This document shows positions 53,107-62,042 of a stretch of 64,000 bases of DNA, piece by piece. Source of the stretch: Bacillus luti (lineage in GTDB: Bacteria; Bacillota; Bacilli; Bacillales; Bacillaceae_G). The stretch spans positions 1 through 64,000 of the forward strand of contig NZ_MACI01000034.1 in the NCBI RefSeq assembly GCF_001884105.1, written 5' to 3'. The notes under the pieces were generated by a model that did no database searches, was not told the DNA's origin, and saw only the letters and a list, made by a program, of their open reading frames with translations. The translations under genes were made by a program, and so were the position numbers. Numbering within the stretch: the stretch's first letter is position 1; each line of letters begins with the position of its first letter.

Positions 53107-54240
53107 TTAATCTTCGATAGTAAACCATGGGCCTGAAGCTTCAATTACATGCCACAGTTTTTCTGGAAGCTCTAGCTCACTTACTGTTGATTTCTGAATC
53201 GCTGTTTTCAGTTCCTCTTCTTTTCCGTTCTTAACTTTTTCGATCCAGTCTGGATTCATAATTAACGCATGACCAATTGCCGCAAGTGATACTCCTTCTT
53301 CTAAAGCTAACGCTGCATCAGCTGGCGTTACGATAGAACCAGCTACCATTACAGAAACTCTTCCGTTTACATGTTCAACGATTAACTCCATGTATGTTTT
53401 CTCGCCCTCGCTATCAACTGGTTTAGAAGTAAGCGCACTCGCTAACGAAGCGTGAACATAATCAACATCTAATTCAATAAGACGATTCATTAATTCGTAC
53501 GTATCTTTCATTCTTAAAGCACCTTCTTGTGGTTCATCAGGTGAGAATCTGTAACCAAGTGCGAACGGCTTAGTTGCATACTTTTTAATAACTGACTGAA
53601 TTTCACGAACGACCGCTAACGGGAAACGTAATCGATTTTCTAAAGAACCGCCCCACTCATCTTCACGTCTATTAAAGAAAGGTGAGACGAAGTTTTGTAG
53701 TAAAAATCCGTGTGCGCCGTGAATTTCAACGCCATCAAATCCAGCTTCAATTGCTCTTCGCGTCGTTTCTCCAAAGTCGCGAATTACTTCTAAAATTTCA
53801 TTATGCGAAAGTTCCCTTGGTAATACAGAAGGCGCAAACGGAGATGCTTCTGTTTCTAAAGCACTTGCACTTACTACATCCCCGCCTGGTGTGAAATCAG
53901 GTAACGCCTTGTTCCCAGCATGGAAAATTTGAAGGATAGCAGGAGCCCCGCCGCTCTTAGCCGCATCCGCCAATTTGCGTAAACTTGGAGTGAACGTATC
54001 ATCATAGGCTGCGAATTCATTTGTAAAACCGATACCATTCGCCTGCACATGCGTACATCCCGTAATCACAAGCCCTACTCCGTTCACTCTTTTCTTGTAG
54101 TAACTTACTTCTTCATCTGAAATCGTAAAATCATCATTACCTGCCCAAGTCGTCATCGGTGCCATAACAACTTTATTTTTCAGAGTAACACCGCTCTTCA
54201 ATGTAAATGATTCAAATAAGTGATTATATTTCGGATTCAT
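53107..54240 (-). CDS. NADH:flavin oxidoreductase / Old Yellow Enzyme family
   Basis: A 377-residue FMN enzyme of the Old Yellow Enzyme family that reduces activated C=C bonds of enones with NAD(P)H. Signature pieces: KNKVVMAPMTTWAGNDDFTI near residue 22, QIFHAGNKA near 100, GFDGVEIHGAHGFLLQNFVS near 165 (His pair), FNRREDEWGGSLENRLRFPL near 188 and MVAGSIVTPADAALALEEGV near 310. AAAGAGGT precedes the ATG. It heads a four-gene operon and is divergent from a TetR gene with a 42-bp palindromic site between. Confidence 0.92.
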   Translation of the reverse strand: MNPKYNHLFESFTLKSGVTLKNKVVMAPMTTWAGNDDFTISDEEVSYYKKRVNGVGLVITGCTHVQANGIGFTNEFAAYDDTFTPSLRKLADAAKSGGAPAILQIFHAGNKALPDFTPGGDVVSASALETEASPFAPSVLPRELSHNEILEVIRDFGETTRRAIEAGFDGVEIHGAHGFLLQNFVSPFFNRREDEWGGSLENRLRFPLAVVREIQSVIKKYATKPFALGYRFSPDEPQEGALRMKDTYELMNRLIELDVDYVHASLASALTSKPVDSEGEKTYMELIVEHVNGRVSVMVAGSIVTPADAALALEEGVSLAAIGHALIMNPDWIEKVKNGKEEELKTAIQKSTVSELELPEKLWHVIEASGPWFTIED

Positions 54241-54430
54241 AATTAACCTCTTTCTATTTGTTTTTTATATTTGAAATTGCCATTATTCTGTTATTTATTT
54301 TTTGAAGAAAGTTGCTTACAACATTCCTCCTTCTATAAAGAAATGAAACGAGAAAGAAATAATGCACGTTGATGTATTATCTCTTCCGTGTGTATAATAT
54401 AAAACGAAAAAAGAATGTTTTCAAACGTCA

Positions 54431-54472
54431 ATTTTGATGAATTCACGCATTAATGCACACTTCCATCAAAAT
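54431..54472. promoter_or_regulatory. Concentric palindrome, probable TetR operator
   Basis: ATTTTGATG (54431-54439) pairs with CATCAAAAT (54464-54472), and GCATTAATGC (54447-54456) lies exactly in the centre. All three share the same midpoint. It lies 35 bases before the TetR start and upstream of the Old Yellow Enzyme operon. Confidence 0.85.
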
Positions 54473-54507
54473 CGTGTATTAACTCTCAAGAAAGTTTGGT
54501 GAAGACA

Positions 54508-55053
54508 ATGGAAAAGGTCGATAGAAGGATCATTAAATCAAAAGAAGCAATAAAAAACGCTTTCGTTGAACTAATGGCCGAAAAAGGATTTGATAAAATT
54601 ACAGTAAAGGATATTTGCGCCGAGGCGAACATCGGAAACAGAACGTTTTATCTACATTACCTCGATAAATTTGATTTACTCGACAAACTCGTTATCGAAC
54701 ATATCAACGCTCTAAAAGTACTATGTGCTCCGCTATCCCAGCTGAGCTTTACAGAAGCTTGTATCGCTTGGTTCGAAAACATGGAACAACATTACTTCTT
54801 TTTCTCAACGATGCTCGTAGGAAAAGGTGCTTTCGCTTTCCGAAAACATTTCTTTGAATACGTCATCGAACAAATAAAAAACGATGTAAATATTAAAGAA
54901 GGAATCAATAAAGGATTCAGTGAAGAAATGCTACTCACATTCTTCGGATCCGCTATCGTCGGAGTCGTGGAAACATACTTCATGAAAGGACTTCCTGATC
55001 CGCCGGAGGTTGTTGCAAAGCAGCTTGGCGTGTTGTTGGATAGGAATTTTTAA
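54508..55053 (+). CDS. TetR-family regulator
   Basis: A 181-residue TetR-family protein with the helix-turn-helix at about 25-50 (ITVKDICAEANIGNRTFYLH, YLDKFDLLDKL) and a TetR_C-type ligand domain. The ATG at 54508 has only a weak site (GGTGAAG); a GTG at 54496 is an alternative. It probably represses the divergent four-gene redox operon and itself from the concentric palindrome. A strong terminator follows. Confidence 0.88.
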   Translation: MEKVDRRIIKSKEAIKNAFVELMAEKGFDKITVKDICAEANIGNRTFYLHYLDKFDLLDKLVIEHINALKVLCAPLSQLSFTEACIAWFENMEQHYFFFSTMLVGKGAFAFRKHFFEYVIEQIKNDVNIKEGINKGFSEEMLLTFFGSAIVGVVETYFMKGLPDPPEVVAKQLGVLLDRNF

Positions 55054-55057
55054 AGGA

Positions 55058-55110
55058 AAAGAGGCTGTTTTACAATCCGGTTCAATCGGTTTGTAAAACA
55101 GCCTCTTTCT
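55058..55110 (+). terminator. Terminator of the TetR gene
   Basis: AAGAGGCTGTTTTACAA (55059-55075) pairs perfectly with TTGTAAAACAGCCTCTT (55091-55107), followed by T. Confidence 0.93.
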
Positions 55111-55224
55111 TATGCAGTAAAACGTCGATAAATTTAAGTTACAAATATTCAGAATTAATATTAAAATATAGAATGGGGATAGGGGTATGGGATTATAAAA
55201 TTTATACATAACGAGGGAATACAA

Positions 55225-56112
55225 ATGAAAACTCAATTAAAAGCGGATTTCATGCTACTACTAGTTACATTTTTTTGGGGTGCATCCATCCTACTTACAA
55301 AGCTTGGACTTGATGACATAGAAGAATATAATTTAATCGCATTACGATTTATTATCGCTTTTCTTTTATCAGGTTTAATATTTTACAAACATTTATTCAA
55401 AATCGATTTTAAAACTGTAAAATATGCATTCATACTCGCTTCTGTTTTATTTATCGTGTACATTTTTGCGACATTTGGTACAAAGTATACGAGCGTATCT
55501 AATGCAGGGTTTTTACTATGTCTCACAGTCATTTTCATTCCGATATTATCAGCTATCTTTTTAAAACACATTCCTGAAAAGAAAGTGATAATAGGAATTG
55601 TTTTAACGATAATCGGAATCGGCTTATTAACATTAACGAGTGAATTCAAGATCGGTAACGGCGATATATTTTGCATACTGTCCGCCCTATTTTATGCCAT
55701 CCACGTCATCATTACCGGAAGCGTAACGAAACATGTGAACTCCATTGCACTAGGGGTAGTGCAGCTCGGTTTTGTCGGCCTATTTAGTCTTATTTTTTCA
55801 TTCATAATAGAAACACCAAAACTTCCTAGCACAATCGACTCATGGCTCATCATATTAATCTTAAGCATATTTTGCACCGCAGTCGCATTCATCGTGCAAG
55901 TGATTGCCCAGCAATACACGACGCCTACACATACAGGACTTATCTTCTCATTAGAACCTGTCTTTTCCGCAGGATTCGCTTTCGTTTTCACAGGTGAAAC
56001 ACTTACAGGAAAAGGATACTTAGGGGCGACTCTTATATTACTAAGTGTGTTAATTGCTGAGGTGGATTTTAAGGGGTTATTGAGGATTGGTTTTAAGAGG
56101 AATGTGGAGTAG
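55225..56112 (+). CDS. EamA/DMT-family transporter, paralogue of 4454-5350
   Basis: A 295-residue ten-helix exporter. It shares long stretches with the protein at 4454-5350: KADFMLLLVTFFWGASILLT, SNAGFLLCLTVIFIPILSAI, YTTPTHTGLIFSLEPVFSAG. It clearly arose by duplication. Unlike the other copy it has no LysR neighbour. GAGGG precedes the ATG at 55225. The substrate is unknown. Confidence 0.9.
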   Translation: MKTQLKADFMLLLVTFFWGASILLTKLGLDDIEEYNLIALRFIIAFLLSGLIFYKHLFKIDFKTVKYAFILASVLFIVYIFATFGTKYTSVSNAGFLLCLTVIFIPILSAIFLKHIPEKKVIIGIVLTIIGIGLLTLTSEFKIGNGDIFCILSALFYAIHVIITGSVTKHVNSIALGVVQLGFVGLFSLIFSFIIETPKLPSTIDSWLIILILSIFCTAVAFIVQVIAQQYTTPTHTGLIFSLEPVFSAGFAFVFTGETLTGKGYLGATLILLSVLIAEVDFKGLLRIGFKRNVE

Positions 56113-56118
56113 GCAGTT

Positions 56119-56216
56119 AATGAGAGGATTCATTTGCATGATCCTCTCATTCTAACTGCAGCATATCGTACTATACCTTTTATTCAGCGACAGGAACTTT
56201 ATTTCCTGTCGCTGAA
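56119..56216. terminator. Two hairpins between convergent genes
   Basis: AATGAGAGGAT (56119-56129) pairs with ATCCTCTCATT (56141-56151). TTCAGCGACAGGAA (56183-56196) pairs perfectly with TTCCTGTCGCTGAA (56203-56216). Either can end transcription of the EamA gene or the convergent hydrolase gene; the T runs are weak. Confidence 0.7.
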
Positions 56217-56240
56217 ATAAGTTAATTCTCACTATAATCG

Positions 56241-57011
56241 TTATATTACTAATTCCTCCATAACCTTCGGAGAACGACATTCAGTTTCCTTGAGAAAACT
56301 CTCGAATACATCCATAAATTGTTTAGGCTCATGTATGTGAGCAACGTGCCCGGCATTTTTTAATTCTATATATGTCACATGAGGAATCCAATAGTTTATA
56401 TTGTATAGCGTTTCTTTATATAAATGATCATGCTCACCCATCACCCATAAAACGGGTTGCTTAATCGACATCAACATTTCTTCCGAATCAAATTCCATTT
56501 GGATTCGTACTGCTTTTTCGAATACATTCGGATGTAATAATTGTCCATACTTATAGAAAATAGATTGCGAGTCTTCAGGTATTTCTTTTCTATTTGGATT
56601 TTGAAGCATTGCATATTGCTTTAACCAACTTTGATTTGTATATTCACTCTTCCGCGTTAAAAGTTGCGATAGATTCGCTTGAAATTCTGATGGAACATTA
56701 CAATATCCACCGGAAAAAGTTAAACTAGCTACTTTTTCAGGATACTTATTCGCAAATGCTAAAGCTGGTAAACACCCAAAACTAAGGGCACATAAATGCG
56801 CTACTTCAATACCTGCCTGCTCGTATTCATTATTTAATTGCTCAACTAAAATCTCTAAGGAAAAAGGCACATCCTTCCCTAAAGTATCCAAACCATACCC
56901 AGGGAAATCATACCACCAACAATCATATGAAGATTTCAAGTATTCATACTCTATTTTGAATGCATTTCTATCCCCTGTTATCCCATGTAAAAATACAATA
57001 TTGTCTTTCAT
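56241..57011 (-). CDS. Alpha/beta hydrolase
   Basis: A 256-residue soluble hydrolase. IVFLHGITGDRNAFKIEYEY holds the HG oxyanion motif at about 4-10. LCALSFGCLPALAFA has the nucleophile Ser in A-L-S-F-G at about 86. WVMGEHDHLY carries the acid and ELKNAGHVAHIHEPK the His at about 232. It resembles MenH- or lipase-like small hydrolases; the substrate is unknown. GAGG lies 9 bases before the ATG at 57011; an ATG two codons upstream is possible. Confidence 0.83.
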   Translation of the reverse strand: MKDNIVFLHGITGDRNAFKIEYEYLKSSYDCWWYDFPGYGLDTLGKDVPFSLEILVEQLNNEYEQAGIEVAHLCALSFGCLPALAFANKYPEKVASLTFSGGYCNVPSEFQANLSQLLTRKSEYTNQSWLKQYAMLQNPNRKEIPEDSQSIFYKYGQLLHPNVFEKAVRIQMEFDSEEMLMSIKQPVLWVMGEHDHLYKETLYNINYWIPHVTYIELKNAGHVAHIHEPKQFMDVFESFLKETECRSPKVMEELVI

Positions 57012-57239
57012 AAACATGAACCTCATTTTCTTCCAATATACTAACCATCTTAATATTTTTATATTAAAATTGTTATAAAATCAATACACATTTATATATT
57101 GAAGAAATTAAGCATCCTACAGTTTTTTCAACTTAGTTATCTCCTCATCACTTTGAGACTCCTCCGTTCCTTATGTAACCTAATAACTTTTCCACATAAA
57201 AAAAGAGCAATGCTGAACATCGCTCCATTAAACACTTAT

Positions 57240-57779
57240 CTATTCAACATCCGCATCATCCAAACGAATATGTGCTATCTTCCCTTCTCCTAACCAAAAC
57301 TCAAGTGTTACATAGCGTTTATGATCAACATAGCCGATAATCGTAGTACCCTGCTCCGTTCGTTCATAATAATTCGAACCGTATGAATTAATAACATCCT
57401 GCTTCGTACTACCAAGTCCTATCCCTTTTACCGTCTTAAGCTCTCTATTTTCTCCGATCATTAAACGAACAATCTTCCCTTTTTCTTTTCCTTCTATAAT
57501 TGAAGCTGTTTCTACTCCGTTCTTCCAATCATAATAATCGTAATAAACATTATCTATCTTCTTAATGGGTTCACCATATTCTTTTCTCAATGCCTCTTTA
57601 TCAATATTGTCATGCAGCTTCATCTTTCCAATCGATTCATTTGAAAGATCTGTAAAAGCAGTATGGCTATAATAATAACTTCTTCCTTCTATAAAAGGGC
57701 CTAACAATCTATAACCAATCACGCCTAATGCAATAACGAAAACGAGTAGTATAATAATCCATAACTTTTTTCTAGACAC
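57240..57779 (-). CDS. Membrane-anchored hypothetical protein
   Basis: A 179-residue protein with an N-terminal membrane anchor (SRKKLWIIILLVFVIALGVI) and an extracellular domain of about 140 residues (KLHDNIDKEALRKEYGEPIK, GLGSTKQDVINSYGSNYYER). The pieces resemble small SmpA/BamE-like modules, but I cannot assign a family. GGAGGGG precedes a GTG at 57779, used as the start. It lies 15 bases downstream of the dnaB-like gene and may be co-transcribed with it. Confidence 0.72.
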   Translation of the reverse strand: MSRKKLWIIILLVFVIALGVIGYRLLGPFIEGRSYYYSHTAFTDLSNESIGKMKLHDNIDKEALRKEYGEPIKKIDNVYYDYYDWKNGVETASIIEGKEKGKIVRLMIGENRELKTVKGIGLGSTKQDVINSYGSNYYERTEQGTTIIGYVDHKRYVTLEFWLGEGKIAHIRLDDADVE

Positions 57780-57794
57780 AAACTTCCCCTCCAG

Positions 57795-59084
57795 CTAACT
57801 CCCCTTCTCCACAAACTGCCCAAACTCCTTCAAAAATCGTAGTTTAAAACTACCAACAGGTCCATTCCGATGCTTCGCCACATGAATCTCCGTCATCTCT
57901 TTCTGCATCGTTTCCTTATCGTAATAATCCTCACGATACATAAGCATAATCACATCCGCATCTTGCTCAATTTGTCCCGTCTCTCTTAAATCAGATAAAA
58001 GAGGGCGCTTATCTTGACGCGACTCTACAGAACGAGACAATTGCGACAACGCCACTACACAAACATTCAAATCACGCGCTAACAACTTAAGCTTACGAGA
58101 AATCTCACTAATCTCCTGAAATCGATTGCCTTTATGCTTCTGATCACCTGTAATAAGCTGCAAATAATCTACAATGACTAAAATCTTTTTATCCCCGTGC
58201 TTTCTCTTTAACTTACGCGTTTGCATCCAAATATCTTGCACCGTAACCCCTGCATTGTCATAAATCTCAAGCGGCAGTTCACCAATCTCCGCAAACGCCT
58301 TACTCACCTTTTCCCAATCTTCCAGCGCAAAACGATGCTTCGGATTTTTCAGCCTACCTCCTGACACTTCACCTACACAAGACGCCATCCGTTTTAGCAA
58401 TTGCTTACTACTCATCTCTAACGAAAACAATCCAACCGCCGCTCCAGACTTCGCCGCATACATGCCAACATTCAGCGCAAACGCAGTCTTCCCCATAGAA
58501 GGACGTGCACCAAGAACGACAAAATCACCTTCCTGCAATCCGCACGTCATTTTATTTAGCGATGTATAACCAGTCTCAATCCCCGTAATCTCTTTTGCAT
58601 CTTGATGCAGCTCCTCATACAAACCAACTAACGCATCCTTCAAATCAAACTCACATACACAGTCTTTCTCCTCTAACTCACAAAGTGCCGTAATCGTCTC
58701 ACCAATAATTTTCTCACTCTTCTCCGCAATAAGGCGCTCTCCCATCTTGTGCCCGAGAACACCAGCCTGATACATTTTCCAGGCACCTCGAACAAGCCCC
58801 TCATAATACGAGAAGTTGGCAGTAGTAGGCACACCATCCATTAACCCTATAAAATACGCCAGTCCCCCGATCCCCTTCAAAAACTTCGGGTCCACTCTAG
58901 AAGTGAACGTCACAAGATCAATCGGTTGCCCCTCATCTTCCATCTTTCGCATTAACTGAAATATAGACTTATGCACCGGCATAGAAAAATACTGCTCCGT
59001 CAAACGGCACTCCTTAATAAGCTCTCCATCAATTAATAGAGAACCTAACACCGTCTTCTCCGCCTCCACATTTTGAATACTCAT
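57795..59084 (-). CDS. DnaB-like replicative helicase
   Basis: A 429-residue hexameric helicase of the DnaB family. The N-terminal domain (MSIQNVEAEKTVLGSLLIDG) is at 1-110. The RecA-like motor has Walker A GARPSMGKTAFALNVG near 195, Walker B LVIVDYLQLITG near 305, and SRSVESRQDKRPLLSDLRET as the arginine-rich motif. Its ATG overlaps the stop of a DnaD-type gene by 4 bases (ATGA), a phage-like replication arrangement. The coding strand is strongly rich in G and T at third positions. It is probably a second, horizontally acquired helicase and not the housekeeping dnaC copy. Confidence 0.9.
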   Translation of the reverse strand: MSIQNVEAEKTVLGSLLIDGELIKECRLTEQYFSMPVHKSIFQLMRKMEDEGQPIDLVTFTSRVDPKFLKGIGGLAYFIGLMDGVPTTANFSYYEGLVRGAWKMYQAGVLGHKMGERLIAEKSEKIIGETITALCELEEKDCVCEFDLKDALVGLYEELHQDAKEITGIETGYTSLNKMTCGLQEGDFVVLGARPSMGKTAFALNVGMYAAKSGAAVGLFSLEMSSKQLLKRMASCVGEVSGGRLKNPKHRFALEDWEKVSKAFAEIGELPLEIYDNAGVTVQDIWMQTRKLKRKHGDKKILVIVDYLQLITGDQKHKGNRFQEISEISRKLKLLARDLNVCVVALSQLSRSVESRQDKRPLLSDLRETGQIEQDADVIMLMYREDYYDKETMQKEMTEIHVAKHRNGPVGSFKLRFLKEFGQFVEKGS

Positions 59085-59941
59085 GGCCGCCACCCGCGCT
59101 CCGCTAAAAAGCGCTGCAACTCTTCCTCTGACGGCACACTCTTCTCCCACTCCTCACACTTCGCCAAAAAATGCTCCGTCTCCCCCGTACTAACAGACGA
59201 CCCCTTCTTCCTAAATTGAGCCATATCCACCTCAACCTCAGATACTTTCGTAAACCCTTTCCCATGCCACCCCTTCAAAATCCCCTTCACATAAGCAACC
59301 GTCCGCTTATTATTCTCAAACGCAATTTGAAGAGCCTTCAGCACAAGATCCTCAGACAAATCATCCATCCACGCACTCAATTCCTCTACAGTATGAGGAG
59401 ACAAACTACCGAAATGTTGCTCATAAAAGGAAAACACGCGACTTCCCGTTTCCTCCTCTATAACCTCTTCTTCCTCTTCCTCCTCACAAATAGGCTCAAC
59501 ATCATCCATAGCCAAATCACCAGGCATACCAAAATGCGCCAACAGCATCGGAACATTCAGCTCCTCCTCCGCACACTTCTGAAGAAACATATGTACAAAC
59601 TCCTTATTCTTCACACCCTTAAGCTCACGAAGCACACACTTCTCCACATTCGTATTCGTCACCGGATTATAACGAAGCCAATTCAAAACAAACAACTCCC
59701 GAGTATCCGCATCATAAAGAACCTTCCCATAATCAACAAAACGCTGCACAAGCTTATCAACAGTCTCCCTGTTATAACCCGTCTCCATCTCAGCTAACCG
59801 CTTCGGAAAAGGAAAAATCCCACACTGCGTCGTCTTCGAACAAGTTAACAAATAAACATAAAAATACCGCTCCTCCGGCGTCAAATCCAAAACAAAATCA
59901 TCCTGCCAAAAATTCACCTGCACATTACGATACACCGCCAT
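59081..59941 (-). CDS. DnaD-type replication initiation protein
   Basis: A 286-residue protein. The N-terminal winged-helix part (AVYRNVQVNFWQDDFVLDLT, TCSKTTQCGIFPFPKRLAEM) is like phage replication organisers. The C-terminal DnaD domain is at about 180-245 (FSFYEQHFGSLSPHTVEELS, DLVLKALQIAFENNKRTVAY, VKGILKGWHGKGF). Between them is an acidic linker (EEEEEEVIEEE). Such proteins load the DnaB-type helicase encoded right behind it. GGGAGGA lies 6 bases before the ATG at 59941. Confidence 0.9.
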   Translation of the reverse strand: MAVYRNVQVNFWQDDFVLDLTPEERYFYVYLLTCSKTTQCGIFPFPKRLAEMETGYNRETVDKLVQRFVDYGKVLYDADTRELFVLNWLRYNPVTNTNVEKCVLRELKGVKNKEFVHMFLQKCAEEELNVPMLLAHFGMPGDLAMDDVEPICEEEEEEEVIEEETGSRVFSFYEQHFGSLSPHTVEELSAWMDDLSEDLVLKALQIAFENNKRTVAYVKGILKGWHGKGFTKVSEVEVDMAQFRKKGSSVSTGETEHFLAKCEEWEKSVPSEEELQRFLAERGWRP

Positions 59942-59962
59942 CAAAGTTCCTCCCGTCCCCAT

Positions 59963-60136
59963 TCAAAATGTAAAAGCCCCTTTGTAATATATATAGGCGG
60001 GAGGTTCGGGTTTTGGGCGTGTTATTTCAAATTTTTTTTGACTACTACTACGGTGTTTGTAGTTGTTTTTGTTTTTGTTGTGTTTTTTCTTAGTGATTTA
60101 TTACTTGGTAGGGGCTTGTAAGGGGCTTAGGAGGGG
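59963..60136. other. Composition switch region
   Basis: To the left (57795-59960) the plus strand is rich in C and A and poor in G. From about 60000 to 60470 it is rich in G and T (runs such as GTTTTTGTTTTTGTTGTG) and poor in C. No ORF is present in the 174 bases. The switch may mark a junction or an origin-like region of a mobile unit. Confidence 0.5.
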
Positions 60137-60463
60137 TTAGTTATCGGTTACTTCGATTAGGAAGACTCGATCTGAGAAGCCGCCTCTTTCTTCTGCTTTC
60201 TTTTTGCGGATGTTGTTGATTTCTTCTAGTGTTGTGCCTTCATGTTTGGCTAGGGCGTTTATTAGTTCTAGTAGATCGGATAGTTCTTCGAGTTTATGTT
60301 CTTTTGTTGTTGCTTCTAGATATTCGGTTAGTTCTTCTTGTGTTTTTTGGCAGATTTCTTTTATGTATTCGTCTTGGAGTAGGATTCTTGTTGTGGGGGT
60401 TTTTCCGTTGGTTTTTATTATTTGTGGGATTTTGTTTCTGATTAGTTTGTTGTAGGTTGGCAT
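60137..60463 (-). CDS. MazG-like nucleotide pyrophosphohydrolase
   Basis: A 108-residue protein of the MazG/PRA-PH-like all-alpha NTP pyrophosphohydrolase group. YNKLIRNKIPQIIKTNGKTP begins it. KTQEELTEYLEATTKEHKLE then ELSDLLELINALA holds the Glu/Asp metal ligands (EExxE...ExxD). Such enzymes hydrolyse aberrant or alarm nucleotides; a similar small group occurs with phage-defence loci. GGAGG precedes the ATG at 60463. Its codons end mostly in A or C, opposite to the dnaB/dnaD genes beside it. Confidence 0.82.
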   Translation of the reverse strand: MPTYNKLIRNKIPQIIKTNGKTPTTRILLQDEYIKEICQKTQEELTEYLEATTKEHKLEELSDLLELINALAKHEGTTLEEINNIRKKKAEERGGFSDRVFLIEVTDN

Positions 60464-60501
60464 GGGGTGGCCTCCATTGTTTTGATTCCTCTTATTTTTA
60501 G

Positions 60502-60553
60502 TCGTGAATTTGCGATTAGCAAAACAATATATTTGCTAATTGCAAATTCGCGA
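60502..60553. promoter_or_regulatory. Long palindrome before the XRE controller gene
   Basis: A 22-base arm at 60502-60523 (TCGTGAATTTGCGATTAGC...) pairs at 20 of 22 positions with 60532-60553 (...GCTAATTGCAAATTCGCGA). It lies between the MazG-like gene and the divergent XRE gene. It is a likely operator for the XRE protein, comparable to C-boxes of restriction-modification systems. Confidence 0.8.
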
Positions 60554-60606
60554 CTATTTTCTGGTTTTTGAATGATACTATATCTGTATTAACAGGAGGT
60601 GTAGAA

Positions 60607-60822
60607 ATGGAGGGATTTTTAGGAACCCGCATACAAGATGCCCGTGAAAAGAAAAACTTAAGCTCAAAAGAAGCTGCAAAATTAATAGGCGTATCCCCTA
60701 GTACTTGGTCTTTGTACGAAAACAATAAGCGAACTCCATCTGTAGAAACATTAAGAATAATTGCACAAAAATTAGAAGTATCAATGGATTATTTAGCTGG
60801 TTTAAAAAAAGAACCACAGTAA
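60607..60822 (+). CDS. XRE-family controller-like regulator
   Basis: A 71-residue protein that is essentially one helix-turn-helix domain (GTRIQDAREKKNLSSKEAAK, LIGVSPSTWSLYENNKRTPS, VETLRIIAQKLEVSMDYLAG). The size and the position 15 bases before a restriction endonuclease-like gene match C (controller) proteins of type II restriction systems. AGGAGG lies 7 bases before the ATG at 60607. The long palindrome upstream is its likely binding site, giving delayed expression of the nuclease (inference). Confidence 0.85.
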   Translation: MEGFLGTRIQDAREKKNLSSKEAAKLIGVSPSTWSLYENNKRTPSVETLRIIAQKLEVSMDYLAGLKKEPQ

Positions 60823-60837
60823 GAGAGGACAGATCAT

Positions 60838-61995
60838 ATGCTGTATAAAAGACAACCAAAATCAAACCAAACAACTTATATTCAAATGCTTCAATCAACA
60901 GGGGCACTATCTAATTTATTCTCGGAAAGTACTGCTCCCTATTTAGTCTCTAGGAATGTAGAAAATACTTATTGTGAAGCTTTTCAAGCTGATAATTTAG
61001 GACGCTCTGATTGTTCAGCTGACGCTGCATTGGATGGTGTAGGCATTGGATTAAAAACTTTTTTACACGGTAACGGCCGTACGTTACAAAAAGTCGCGGA
61101 ATTCAATAAGGATTCTGAATTATACAGAGGGAAGTCCCCTAGAGAAATGATTGAAATTGTTGCTCAACTTCGAAACAATCGTATTGAGTTTACTAAACGT
61201 ACTTATGGACTACATGATATGATTTATCATTGCGTTACTAGAAAGCCGAAAAACATTTCTTTATTTGAAGTACCTATGAGCTTAATAGATATTAAGAGAA
61301 TTAGAAATATAAATGTTAACAACAAAAATATTATTACATTCGAAGACGGATTAAACGAATATAGTTTTAATATTACTAAGAGTACACTTTATAAGCGCTT
61401 CTATATGGAAAACCCATTAGATGAAATTAATGTTCAAATCATCGAAAACCCTTACACTGCACTAGCACAATTGTTTAACCTTAACACTGAAAATATGAAA
61501 AATCGCATTTTAGCTTCACCAATTAATACCAGCAAAGATCGAGAATATATTATTTTACCTTTATTTTCGGATCGTGGCACCAAAAGACACGTACCGGAAA
61601 AAAGCGGTTTAAATCAATGGAATGCTGCAGGTAGACTCCGTAATCCAAATGAAGTATATATTCCAATTCCTATTTGGATTCATAAAGTTTTCCCAACTTT
61701 TTTCCCTGCACGTGATGAAAGTTTTGATTTATGCCTTCCTGACAAAAAAAATTTATCAGCCAAGGTTTGTCAAGAAAATAGCAAAGCCCTTATGTCTAAT
61801 CCCAATAGCGCGTTAGGTGAGTGGTTATTAAGGCAAGTTATGGATCTAAGAGAAAGAGAACTGCTTACATACGAAAAGTTAGAAATATTAGGCATCGATT
61901 CAGTAATAGTATATAAACATAGTGAAACAGACTATTCCATAGATTTTTGTGAAATCGGAACGTATGATGAATTCGTGGGAGAATACAATAATTAA
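60838..61995 (+). CDS. Type II restriction endonuclease-like protein (NgoFVII-type C-terminal domain)
   Basis: A 385-residue protein. The N-terminal half has SDCSADAALDGVGIGLKTFL at about 57-76, which resembles a nuclease core of the PD-(D/E)xK type (Asp62 or Asp66 and Lys73 as candidates). The C-terminal 130 residues (KSGLNQWNAAGRLRNPNEVY, IPIPIWIHKVFPTFFPARDE, LSAKVCQENSKALMSNPNSA, LGEWLL) match the B3-like DNA-binding domain seen in NgoFVII-type restriction enzymes. It is coupled to the XRE gene (AGAGAGGAC before the ATG). No methyltransferase lies in the window; protection must come from elsewhere or from beyond the right edge. A terminator follows. Confidence 0.75.
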   Translation: MLYKRQPKSNQTTYIQMLQSTGALSNLFSESTAPYLVSRNVENTYCEAFQADNLGRSDCSADAALDGVGIGLKTFLHGNGRTLQKVAEFNKDSELYRGKSPREMIEIVAQLRNNRIEFTKRTYGLHDMIYHCVTRKPKNISLFEVPMSLIDIKRIRNINVNNKNIITFEDGLNEYSFNITKSTLYKRFYMENPLDEINVQIIENPYTALAQLFNLNTENMKNRILASPINTSKDREYIILPLFSDRGTKRHVPEKSGLNQWNAAGRLRNPNEVYIPIPIWIHKVFPTFFPARDESFDLCLPDKKNLSAKVCQENSKALMSNPNSALGEWLLRQVMDLRERELLTYEKLEILGIDSVIVYKHSETDYSIDFCEIGTYDEFVGEYNN

Positions 61996-61996
61996 C

Positions 61997-62042
61997 GTTC
62001 TAATAAATAAAGCCGGTTTATACCAGCTTTATTTATTAGAAC
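61997..62042. terminator. Terminator between nuclease and AIPR genes
   Basis: GTTCTAATAAATAAAGC (61997-62013) pairs perfectly with GCTTTATTTATTAGAAC (62026-62042). It begins two bases after the nuclease stop and can serve both convergent genes. Confidence 0.85.

Noticed and set aside
59171-59797. A 208-codon open frame on the plus strand opposite the DnaD gene
   Set aside because: Its Leu/Arg/His-rich composition is an artefact of the C-rich non-coding strand; the DnaD frame has a ribosome binding site and family motifs.
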